NCBI GenBank assembly: GCA_036833805.1
Contig: DAITPA010000004.1
Coordinates: 1-61,382 of the forward strand
Length of the DNA: 61,382 bases
Direction: 5' to 3'
DNA from: PALSA-1196 sp036833805
Lineage (GTDB): Bacteria; Pseudomonadota; Gammaproteobacteria; Steroidobacterales; Steroidobacteraceae
The notes beneath the pieces were generated by a model. That model was not told the DNA's origin. It ran no database searches and was given only the letters and a program-made list of their open reading frames with translations. Below, one piece after another: positions 1-7,467 of this stretch. A program made the translations under genes and the position numbers. The number at the start of each line of letters is the position of its first letter. Position 1 is the stretch's first letter.

Positions 1-162
1 CGTCGAGGCTCGCACAGATAATCTACAGGAAGTCAAAATTCACACTGCCTTGCCCGAATAATCCATGTTACGCACTCGATGCGCTCATGTCGCGCATGCT
101 TCCAAGGCAGTCGCGATAAGATATGCTCGGCGCACAACACACAGGCGGTTTGGCGAGGTAGC

Positions 163-495
163 ATGGGTTTATTAGATGGTGTACTCGGTGGACTCATTGG
201 CGCCAGCATGGCCTCAGTCGTCAATCGCATCATAGAACAGCACGGCGGCTTGCAAGGCGTCGTGGCGCAGCTCGAGAAGCAAGGGCTTGGAGCCACGGCG
301 AGCTCCTGGATCGGCACTGGCGCCAATCAGCCCATTTCAGCCGCACAGGTGCAGCAGGGCTTCGGAATCGAGAAGATGCAGCAGCTCGCCACGCAATTTG
401 GTATGTCGGTGCCTGAGCTCGCGCAAAAGTTGGCGCAAGTCCTGCCGCAGGCGATCGACAAGTTGACTCCCAACGGAGTCGTTGCCAAGACCTGA
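163..495 (+). CDS. YidB-family (DUF937) protein
   Basis: This encodes a protein of 110 residues. I chose ATG 163 because GAGGT lies four bases upstream; an in-frame start at 79 has no comparable site. The N-terminus is glycine- and leucine-rich (LLDGVLGGLIG), the centre carries the YidB/DUF937 hallmark SSWIGTGANQPIS, and the rest is helical with an MSVPELAQKLAQVLPQ stretch. Length and motifs fit the YidB family of E. coli. The family has no established biochemical function, so none is assigned. No obvious operon partner follows: the next genes run on the opposite strand. Confidence 0.85.
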   Translation: MGLLDGVLGGLIGASMASVVNRIIEQHGGLQGVVAQLEKQGLGATASSWIGTGANQPISAAQVQQGFGIEKMQQLATQFGMSVPELAQKLAQVLPQAIDKLTPNGVVAKT

Positions 496-506
496 CGGGT
501 CGGTCG

Positions 507-770
507 TCAGCTTTCTTCGATCAAGGAGCTGCCGTGCTCCCGTGCGAGTGCGGCGGTCAGTCCCGGCAGCTCGCTTTCGAACAAATAGATGAGTCCTGGC
601 ACACGATGCCGCCGCACGCCGGCAATGCGAAAATCCGCGGTGTGAATGACGTCGCGGCTTCGAGAGGATAGTGCCGCGCCGAAGCCGGAATTTGCTTCCA
701 GTATTAAAACGCCAGCGCAAGTCCGATCGCCCGCGTGCGCCGACGACAGCGATTTGCATCTACTCCCCAT
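507..770 (-). CDS. possible small hypothetical protein
   Basis: This is an 87-codon open frame starting three bases after the stop of the lipoprotein gene at 774-1391 and on the same strand. The C-terminal half looks protein-like (DFRIAGVRRHRVPGLIYLFE, then an acidic helix), but I do not recognise a family, and the N-terminal half is of mixed, non-conserved appearance. If it is not translated, 496-773 is simply the 3' flank of two convergent genes. I give it low confidence because GC-rich DNA readily makes open frames of this length. Confidence 0.3.
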   Translation of the reverse strand: MGSRCKSLSSAHAGDRTCAGVLILEANSGFGAALSSRSRDVIHTADFRIAGVRRHRVPGLIYLFESELPGLTAALAREHGSSLIEES

Positions 771-773
771 GGT

Positions 774-1391
774 TCAGCGTTCCTGGAACGCTGCGACTTT
801 GCGCTGCAGCAGGGCCGCAAGTGCCTTCGTCTTGTTGCGATCCGGCCACCATAAACCCCGGAGCGGCTTTGTGCCGGCGCCTTTGGGTAGAAACACGCCT
901 CTTGTGGGGCTTAACAACTCTGGCGAGTTTGCACCGCCCTTAGCGACACTCAAAAGTTCATGTGCGCCATCTTTGGTGGTAATCAGCACGCGACTGCCCC
1001 AAGTGCCGGCATTCAAGGGCACAACAAGATTCACCGCCGACAGTGGGTGCGTGATCAACTTGATCTCGACGATGTCCGCAAATGCGATACCCACCAAGCG
1101 GCGCTCTCCCTCAGGCCCGGGTTGAAAGCCGACCCCCGTAAGAATCTGCAGTGAATCGTCGGTAACCGTCGCAGAATTTAGTACCGTGTAGTGAGCATCG
1201 CCGTCGTCGTCCGGGATATGTCCTTGCTCATCGACATCCCGGTGCCATTCGATGCGTTCAATGTGCTGAACGCCACTGGCATCAGTGCGTCCGAGCGGAG
1301 CGGCGTCACTCAGATCGCGCGGCGTTGTCGCGCAGCCTGGCAAGACCACAAGCACCAGCATGCCTGCCGCGCGAATCATGGATCTGTGCAT
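774..1391 (-). CDS. putative lipoprotein, function unknown
   Basis: A predicted exported protein of 205 residues. ATG 1391 is preferred because AAGG sits about six bases upstream; the open frame extends further to 1556, but that part is cysteine- and arginine-rich and unlike a real protein. From 1391 the N-terminus is a short basic region, then a hydrophobic core (MLVLVVLPGC) ending in a lipobox-like LPGC, so signal peptidase II processing at Cys is likely, although Pro at -2 is unusual. The mature part is beta-rich and includes VEIKLITHPLSAVNLVVPLNAG. No family is recognised. Confidence 0.6.
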   Translation of the reverse strand: MHRSMIRAAGMLVLVVLPGCATTPRDLSDAAPLGRTDASGVQHIERIEWHRDVDEQGHIPDDDGDAHYTVLNSATVTDDSLQILTGVGFQPGPEGERRLVGIAFADIVEIKLITHPLSAVNLVVPLNAGTWGSRVLITTKDGAHELLSVAKGGANSPELLSPTRGVFLPKGAGTKPLRGLWWPDRNKTKALAALLQRKVAAFQER

Positions 1392-1506
1392 TTGAAGCCT
1401 TAGCATCATCGAATCAGCGCAGTTTAGCGTCGCGGGAATGCTACGCTGAACGATGCAGCATGGGTACCGGACACGCCGCCCGGACGAGTCGTTCTCGCAA
1501 AAGCAA

Positions 1507-2166
1507 TTAGTGGCCGCCCTGCACGAAAAGCCCCGCTGCACGCAACGCCTCCGCAAGTTCGCCTTCGATGCGCGCAGCGTCGCCGCGCTTGATGTTCTGC
1601 AAATGCAGCGTCGGCCCGGTCAGTACCTCAAGTCCACGCCGCAGCACGCTGCCGGCGGCCCGAATACCCGCCTTGTGCTGGTCGAAGCGCTGGTCCGGGC
1701 TATAGCGGCTCATTCCCACATAGACGCCATGAGGCTCATCACGGCTATCGCTGTAATCGAGCAGCACCAAGTAGACATTGATGCGACCGCGGCGGCTCGG
1801 TTGGAAGCGCGCGGCGACTTCATAGACAAGCGGCAACCATTCTATGTCACGCATGGGAAGCCAATGCGGAATCGAGCGCGCCGTTCTCTTCCACAACCGC
1901 TCGAGTACCTCATCAATGCTGACCGACAGATCACGGCGCATCCATAGCTCGTGAATGCAGTGCGCGCCCGTTGCGCCATCGGTCGCCGTGAGTGCACGTG
2001 TCAATTGCGTCATGAGCTCAGGACCGGGAACGAGCCGAAGCGGACGATCGGCTGGGGAAGTGAGCGGCGCGCCTTGTGAAAACTCCCGCCACCAAGCCGT
2101 CGTAAAACTCGTGCGCGCGCTGCGTTGCGGGGCACAGATCATGCGGGCGGCGGGCGTCCGAGGCAT
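1507..2166 (-). CDS. GIY-YIG-like domain protein
   Basis: A protein of up to 219 residues. The C-terminal ~95 residues read as a GIY-YIG-type fold: INVYLVLLD, then GVYVGMSRYSPDQRFDQHKAG (motif pair with the usual Arg and His), and a later RIEGELAEAL carrying the Glu expected to bind the metal. The N-terminal ~110 residues (WWREFSQGAPLTSP, a helical middle with DEVLERLWKRTARSIPHWLP) match nothing I know. GIY-YIG domains are nuclease domains, so a DNA-acting role is possible but inferred. No Shine-Dalgarno sequence is evident at ATG 2166 or at the internal ATG 2142, so the start is uncertain. It stands apart from its neighbours. Confidence 0.55.
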   Translation of the reverse strand: MPRTPAARMICAPQRSARTSFTTAWWREFSQGAPLTSPADRPLRLVPGPELMTQLTRALTATDGATGAHCIHELWMRRDLSVSIDEVLERLWKRTARSIPHWLPMRDIEWLPLVYEVAARFQPSRRGRINVYLVLLDYSDSRDEPHGVYVGMSRYSPDQRFDQHKAGIRAAGSVLRRGLEVLTGPTLHLQNIKRGDAARIEGELAEALRAAGLFVQGGH

Positions 2167-2238
2167 TGCGGCAGCGTGCTAAGATCGAAGACCTGACCGG
2201 GACCCCGGAACTGAGTAGAGCTGGAGCTGAAGCTGATT

Positions 2239-2673
2239 ATGCGGCGAGTGTTTGCGTCCGCCTTGTTCGCAGGTTTACTGGCCGCGGCGTTCAGCGCGCG
2301 TGCCGACGAAGCACAGATCCCGGTAGCCGTGCCCGCCGAGCCCGCACTTATGAGCCAACCCAAACCAAACGCTGCGCAGACACCAATTGCCCGCACTCAG
2401 GCAGGGCCAAAAGCGGCGCTGAGCGCGGTTGCGGTCACCGCAAAAAGAACGCACCCGCATCTTGAACTTAGACTCTCTTCCGACAATCTGAACCGGGTTT
2501 TGAACGAATCAGGTGTGGAGCCCGTTGCCGAAACCGAAACGCCCGTAGATACGGTCGAGGTGACGGCGCGGCGCGTCCAACTGGAACCGATCACGCAAGG
2601 CATACCGGCACTGTACTACGGGATTACGCATCCCAGTGAAGCCTGGCGAATATTCGCGCCGATTCAACCGTAG
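2239..2673 (+). CDS. secreted protein with TonB-box-like motif, unknown
   Basis: A 144-residue protein with a clear Sec signal peptide: MRRVFASALFAGLLAAAFSARA followed by Asp-Glu, so cleavage after ARA is likely. The mature protein is Pro/Ala-rich and low in complexity at first, then contains two related segments, SAVAVTAKR and VDTVEVTARR; the second resembles the TonB box at the start of TonB-dependent receptors. The C-terminus (YYGITHPSEAWRIFAPIQP) is aromatic-rich. It is far too short for a receptor barrel. The closest precedent is simply a small periplasmic protein of unknown role. It converges with the EF-hand gene, whose stop lies six bases away. Confidence 0.6.
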   Translation: MRRVFASALFAGLLAAAFSARADEAQIPVAVPAEPALMSQPKPNAAQTPIARTQAGPKAALSAVAVTAKRTHPHLELRLSSDNLNRVLNESGVEPVAETETPVDTVEVTARRVQLEPITQGIPALYYGITHPSEAWRIFAPIQP

Positions 2674-2678
2674 GATCC

Positions 2679-3128
2679 TCAATCAGCCTTTGACGCGGCT
2701 GCTGCAGCGGCGGCTTTTTTGCGGTGCTGCTTCATTGCATTCTCCAGATCCGTTACTGAGATCTGCCCACTCGCATCTGTCGGCAGCAAGCTCCAGTGCG
2801 TGGCCTCGTACTTCATGAACTCGTCTTTGGAGATCGTCCCGTCTTTATCGGAATCCATCTTATTGACGCCGACATGCATACCGCCGCGCGCAAACGCCGC
2901 AGAGGCGGCGCTTATGGTCATGTTGCCATTGGAATCCTTCGTCATCTGGTCCCACATGGCCGCGTGGTATTTCATGAACTCGTCCTTGGAGATCATGTTG
3001 TCACCGTTGGTATCCATCGCCTTGGCGTTAAAGTGCATGCCGCCGCTGCCGAAGTCGGCGGACTGCTCCTGCGCGTAGCTGACGCCCGTAAGAGTCGCGG
3101 CTGCAAGAAATACGATAAATCTACTCAT
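2679..3128 (-). CDS. secreted EF-hand calcium-binding protein
   Basis: A 149-residue exported protein. ATG 3128 has GAAGGA just upstream; another in-frame ATG at 3146 has no such site. After the signal peptide (FIVFLAAATLTGVSYAQ) there are two canonical EF loops, DTNGDNMISKDE and DSDKDGTISKDE, each followed by FMKY, and two degenerate ones (DSNGNMTIS, DASGQISVTD). This is a four-hand arrangement in which two loops should bind Ca2+. The tail is a basic poly-Ala helix (KKAAAAAAASK). Bacterial EF-hand proteins of this type are periplasmic and their partners are usually unknown; the same holds here. Confidence 0.85.
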   Translation of the reverse strand: MSRFIVFLAAATLTGVSYAQEQSADFGSGGMHFNAKAMDTNGDNMISKDEFMKYHAAMWDQMTKDSNGNMTISAASAAFARGGMHVGVNKMDSDKDGTISKDEFMKYEATHWSLLPTDASGQISVTDLENAMKQHRKKAAAAAAASKAD

Positions 3129-3298
3129 AGGGGTTCCTTCACTCATTTATTAAGGGACCGGATATTGGCGATGCAAGATTGACGCATTGCAACAGACATC
3201 GACGATCGGGTGTTGTCTAGAACCCAATCGGCGTCTGTCAAATATGAGCTTATGACAGATTCAGCACCGCAGGTAGTCATGCAAAGTCTGCGGTAACG

Positions 3299-3865
3299 CT
3301 ACTGACCGGCTGGCTTTTTTTCGGCCGCACTCGGCTTCACATTACCGCAGTCCGATGTCAGCCACTTGCCGTGCACGGTGCCGTTTGACGTCATCGTACG
3401 GTCCCCTCGGGTCATCGTCATCTGCATCTGGCCATCGATCTCTTCAGGGCTAGTTGCGTGAAAACGAACCGTTGATGTCCTTGCTGATGTTCCCGTGCAC
3501 TCCTCGTGCATCTCCCACGTGGAGGAGGAACTTGAAACCACGGTTCTTTTACAGGACGGATTATCTTCGGTCTTGAACGACAGCCCCCTGCGCAACTGCT
3601 CCGCGGTGACACATGACGTGACGACATGGGGTTGCGCGGCGTTCGCCATGGCAGCTTTCATCGCGGCCTCAAATTGCTGGCGCCTCTCCGGCGTCATTTT
3701 CGCAAGGTCAGCCTCCGGTATCGGCAGTTGCCCGTTCGTTTGCATCGATACCGTGCTCTGCCACAAACCTGTTTTCACTTTCAATGTGAGGTCTGCTGCA
3801 TGCGCCCCGAGGAGCGGCAACGCGTACAGCGCGACACCCGTTACAGCACTTCGACACTTGAACAT
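3299..3865 (-). CDS. DUF3617 domain-containing secreted protein
   Basis: A 188-residue protein with a signal peptide (ALYALPLLGAHAA) and the DUF3617 layout: GLWQSTVSMQ near the N-terminus, the helical linker LAKMTPERRQQFEAAMKAAM, a Cys-containing strand VTSCVTAEQLRRG, then SCKRTVVSSSSSTWEMHEEC and a final GKWLTSDCGNVKPS. Four cysteines in the mature part could form two disulfides. The family is periplasmic and uncharacterised; its members appear to bind something in a lipocalin-like beta fold, but that is inference. An AT-rich stretch and a perfect hairpin lie upstream and may belong to its promoter region. Confidence 0.85.
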   Translation of the reverse strand: MFKCRSAVTGVALYALPLLGAHAADLTLKVKTGLWQSTVSMQTNGQLPIPEADLAKMTPERRQQFEAAMKAAMANAAQPHVVTSCVTAEQLRRGLSFKTEDNPSCKRTVVSSSSSTWEMHEECTGTSARTSTVRFHATSPEEIDGQMQMTMTRGDRTMTSNGTVHGKWLTSDCGNVKPSAAEKKPAGQ

Positions 3866-3900
3866 TGGCGCTTTCCTGTTAGAAACACTGTGTTTGCGAG

Positions 3901-3922
3901 CCGCTCGGCTGAGGCCGAGCGG
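3901..3922. promoter_or_regulatory. perfect 9-bp hairpin upstream of DUF3617 gene
   Basis: CCGCTCGGC and GCCGAGCGG are separated by TGAG. On the minus strand a TATAAT lies directly upstream (3923-3928) and TTGACT 13 bases before that, which is shorter than the usual spacing. The palindrome could therefore be an operator just downstream of a promoter, or a transcript hairpin 36 bases before the DUF3617 start. It could also end transcription on the plus strand, but the run that follows (ATTATATTT) is a poor U-tract. Confidence 0.4.
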
Positions 3923-4046
3923 ATTATATTTCCAGCCATAAAGTCAAGCGCGGCTGCACGGCAATGGACCCGCGCGATAGCCACGTTCCAGAGAGGCTCG
4001 ACGCGGCTTATACTCGCGCCCCTTTTCAGCGGCCCTAGGAGCAATC

Positions 4047-4790
4047 ATGACAGATCGGATGCCTACAGTAGTGGCACTCGCCTGGGTATCGATGCTAGCA
4101 GTCCCGATTGCGCAGGCGCAATGGACGGGCAAAGGTGCAGCGGGCATCTCGCTTGCGAGCGGCAACACCGACACCAAGACTGGCAATGCGGCAATCGAGT
4201 TCGCCGATACCGTCTGGAATTGGAAGCATACCTTCGGCTTTGACGGGGTCTACGCCTCCGCAAGTGCCGCGACGACCGCCCAAAGGTGGGCCGTATACGA
4301 GCAGTCGGACTTCAACTTGGATCCTCGCAACTTTGCATTTGCCGCGGCGCGCTATGAGGACGATCGATTTAGCGGCTTTCAATATCAGGCGTCGCTATCA
4401 AGCGGCGTCGGCCGCCATTTCATCGACAGCGACAGCACGAAGCTCACCGCCACGATCGGCATTGGATACAAGAGGTTTGCGACCCGTGATGTCTATGACG
4501 CGGACGGCAATCTCACTGAGGCGCACGGCACTGACAATCAGGCCATCGCCCGCGGCACGCTGACGTACGAGCATAAGTTGACGACCACCACCTCAATCCT
4601 TGAAAAGTTCCTCGTCGAGGCGGGTTCGCAAAACACCTTCCTGCAAAACGACCTTGCCCTGCAGGTGAAAATAAATACGCGCCTTGCGCTTGCGGTTGGC
4701 TACTCGGTGCGCGACAACACCAATCCACCGACGGGGTTTAAGCAGACGGACACCCTGACGACGCTAAATCTTGTGTACGAGATCAAGTGA
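4047..4790 (+). CDS. DUF481 (YdiY-like) outer-membrane beta-barrel
   Basis: A 247-residue protein. A signal peptide ends at AQAQ, and the mature protein starts with WTGKGAAGISLASGNTDTKTGNA, the signature of the DUF481/YdiY family (a short glycine-rich strand and the SGNT turn). What follows alternates polar and aromatic residues in about a dozen strands, ending with TTLNLVYEIK, a normal barrel C-terminus. Family members are salt-stress or acid-inducible outer-membrane proteins of unknown substrate. A promoter-like AT-rich region and AGGAGC eight bases before the ATG support the start. It is monocistronic as far as visible. Confidence 0.85.
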   Translation: MTDRMPTVVALAWVSMLAVPIAQAQWTGKGAAGISLASGNTDTKTGNAAIEFADTVWNWKHTFGFDGVYASASAATTAQRWAVYEQSDFNLDPRNFAFAAARYEDDRFSGFQYQASLSSGVGRHFIDSDSTKLTATIGIGYKRFATRDVYDADGNLTEAHGTDNQAIARGTLTYEHKLTTTTSILEKFLVEAGSQNTFLQNDLALQVKINTRLALAVGYSVRDNTNPPTGFKQTDTLTTLNLVYEIK

Positions 4791-4957
4791 CTTCGAGGTG
4801 TCGATCACGCATTGTTGCTCGGTTGATGGCCTCGTGATCACGCGCCCAGCATTCGATCATAAGATAGCGGCTCGTCTGCCACGATCCGTCGCGCCACGTG
4901 GCCCGACCCATTGCTCGTTGCTTTTGACGGCTTCCTATACGACTTAGGTTGAGCATT

Positions 4958-5847
4958 GTGCCAAGACCGCGGTTTCTTGATTTCGTCGCCATTGCGGTCT
5001 GCACGCTCGCTTGGGGAACGACTTGGTTCGCAATTACCTTTCAGCTCGGCAGCGTCGATCCCGTCGTGTCGCTCGTCTATAGGTTTGCGCTCGCAACCCT
5101 CCTCCTCGTTGGCTGGTGCCGTCTTCCCGATTTGACGCTGCGGCTGACAGTTGCGCAGCACCTAGCCGCGTGCGGCGTTGGGCTTTTCACTTTTACCATC
5201 GACTACGCGTTCATCTATTTGGCCGAGCAGCGCATCTCCTCGGCGGTAGTGGCCGTCATGTTCGCCACACTCGCGTTGGTCAACCTCGCCGTGTTTCGGC
5301 TCGTTTTTGCGCAGCGCGCACCGCTGCGCGCTTGGGCGGCGGCGGCGCTAGGCACCGCAGGTGTCGCGATTCTGTCTTGGAGCGAAATCCTGAGTGCCCA
5401 GCTTAGCGAGCGTGCCCGCAGCGGGATTGGCATGGCATTCATCGCGGTTTAAGTGCAGCCGTCGGCAATGTGTTTGCCCGGCGCGGGGAAACCGCCGGAG
5501 CGTCGGTCGCCGCCTTAACCACGTGGTCCATCGTTTACGGTACGTTGCTGCTGTCGCTCTACGCGCTTGCGACGGGACGGCCGTGGATCTTCGAGTCGAG
5601 CTTTGCCTATGTGGCCTCCCTCGTTTACCTCGCCGTGATCGGATCAGTCGTTGCTTTCCTTTTCTACTATGGGCTCGCGCGCCGACGAGGCTATGCCACA
5701 GCCGCGTACGTCGCGGCTCTGACACCCGCAGTGGCGATGGTCATGTCGAGCTTGTTTGAAGGCAAGACGTGGAGTGTCATGGCAGTCAGTGGCCTCGCGC
5801 TAGTATTATTGGGCCAATGGCTTCTGTTGCGCGCCCGCAGAGCATGA
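4958..5847 (+). pseudogene. EamA-family permease, interrupted by one frameshift
   Basis: Two adjacent frames make one drug/metabolite-transporter (EamA) protein of about 295 residues. The first half runs from GTG 4958 (TTG 4949 is possible) through the family start LAWGTTWFAI to GMAFIAV and a TAA at 5450-5452. The second half resumes in another frame with GLSAAVGNVFARRGE and ends in ALVLLGQWLLLRARRA. Restoring one G in the GCGGTTT at 5445-5450 joins them without loss. About ten membrane segments are apparent across both halves. The break sits in a short G run, so a sequencing error is as likely as true inactivation. Substrate unknown. Confidence 0.75.
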
Positions 5848-5866
5848 GCGCCGCGCGCCCGCACGC

Positions 5867-7105
5867 TCACGCGGCAGGCACGCGTCGCACAGGGCGCTGG
5901 CCGCGCAGATCCGGCAAGAATGCCGTGAGCAATCCGATCAAGGGCAGGAACGAGCAGACGCTGTAGACGTATTCAATGCTGCGCGCATCGGCAAGTTTTC
6001 CCAATAGTGCTGCGCCAATGCCACCGATACCGAACGCGAGGCCAAAGAACAACCCCGAAACGGTTCCGACTCTTCCCGGTAAGAGCTCCTGGGCAAAAAC
6101 GAGGATCGCCGAAAAAGCTGATGCAATCGTCAGTCCAATGATGAATACCAGCACTGCAGTCCACGTGAGATCCACGTACGGCAGCATGAGCGTGAAGGGC
6201 GCAACGCCCAGGATTGATACCCAGATCACGCGTTTCCTGCCGATACGGTCGCCGATCGGACCGCCGATGAGAGTTCCCAATGCGATGGCGAACAAGAATC
6301 CGAAAAGATGCAGCTGCGCCGATTGAATCGACAGGTGAAACTTGCTAATGAGAAAGAACGTGTAGTAGCTACTTAGGCTCGTGAGATAGAAATATTTCGA
6401 GAACACCAATGCCGCGAGTATCAGCACAGCCCAAACGGCTTTTCGCGTCAGCGGGCTTACCTTATGGCTTGCCCCGTGTGCGGCCGATTTGCACAAAGAC
6501 AGCGGCTGCTGCCGGCGGTACCAGTCACCGATCCTCCACAGCACCAAGATTGCAACGAGCGCCGCGACGGAAAACCAGGCAACGCTTGTGCGCCCGTAGG
6601 GAATGATGACCCATGCTGCGAGCAACGGGCCGACCGCGGTGCCGGCGTTACCGCCCACCTGAAAAATGGACTGTGCAAGACCATGCTGGCCGCCGGACGC
6701 GAGGCGCGCCACGCGCGAGGACTCCGGGTGAAAGATCGATGAGCCCGAGCCGACGAGCGCCGCAGCCATGATGACGGTGAGATAGTTTGGCGCCACCGAC
6801 AAGAGCAGCAATCCAATAAGCGTAAAGCCCATCCCGATCGAGAGCGCGCGCGGCTGCGGATGTCGATCGGTGTACATTCCTATGAAGGGTTGCAGCACTG
6901 ACGCGGTCAGCTGGTACGTCAGCGTGATGAGTCCGATCTGCGCGAAGCTCAGCCTGAAATCGTTCTTGAGGAGCGGATAGATCGCCAGAATGAGCGACTG
7001 GATCATGTCGTTCAGAAAGTGCGAGAAGCTGATCGCACCCAGTACTTTAAAACGAGTCGGCTCGTGCACCGGCAGAACGGAGGCTGGCGAGGTATTGGTC
7101 AGCAT
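5867..7105 (-). CDS. fsr: MFS transporter, fosmidomycin-resistance (Fsr) type
   Basis: A 412-residue inner-membrane exporter of the major facilitator superfamily with twelve expected helices. The N-terminal half matches Fsr closely: SHFLNDMIQSLILAIYPLLK, the motif TYQLTASVLQPFIGMYTDRH between helices 2 and 3, and GSGSSIFHPESSRVARLASG followed by GLAQSIFQVGGN. The second half has the repeat motif GGPIGDRIGRKRV. Fsr of E. coli exports fosmidomycin by proton antiport; the natural substrate is unknown. The gene is convergent with the EamA permease and divergent from murJ across a 362-base gap. ATG 7105 has only a weak GGGA far upstream. Confidence 0.88.
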   Translation of the reverse strand: MLTNTSPASVLPVHEPTRFKVLGAISFSHFLNDMIQSLILAIYPLLKNDFRLSFAQIGLITLTYQLTASVLQPFIGMYTDRHPQPRALSIGMGFTLIGLLLLSVAPNYLTVIMAAALVGSGSSIFHPESSRVARLASGGQHGLAQSIFQVGGNAGTAVGPLLAAWVIIPYGRTSVAWFSVAALVAILVLWRIGDWYRRQQPLSLCKSAAHGASHKVSPLTRKAVWAVLILAALVFSKYFYLTSLSSYYTFFLISKFHLSIQSAQLHLFGFLFAIALGTLIGGPIGDRIGRKRVIWVSILGVAPFTLMLPYVDLTWTAVLVFIIGLTIASAFSAILVFAQELLPGRVGTVSGLFFGLAFGIGGIGAALLGKLADARSIEYVYSVCSFLPLIGLLTAFLPDLRGQRPVRRVPAA

Positions 7106-7467
7106 GGCGTCGGCAATCCCGCACCATCAGAAAGGCATGGGATCGGGCGTGAATGTAGCGGCAGCGGGAATGCGTTCATTGTATTGAAATGCGTGCAACA
7201 GCACAATTGCATCAGCGCTGCCATGCGATGCCGCTGTGTGTCTCGATGACGCGGGTACCGTCCTTGACCGTCGCGGCGCTCCCTCTTCCAGGGTCTGCGA
7301 CACTCGCGCGCGGCAGTTGCATCCCCAAACAGGCCGGGAGGCACTCGCGACCGGCCGACGACGCACACGGATACTCTGGACCGCGGCCGCGCGCGCACTG
7401 TTAACATACGCACCGTTTGGGTCTTCCGCCCCGGCGCGTGACCCGCCGCAAGTCGTACGATTCGTTC
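7106..7467. other. intergenic gap between fsr and murJ
   Basis: This 362-base stretch separates two divergent genes and must hold both promoters. I see no convincing -35/-10 pair, no tRNA, no repeat and no protein-like frame; open frames crossing it have the composition of shadows. rpsT, which in many gammaproteobacteria sits divergently upstream of murJ, is absent here. Confidence 0.6.
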
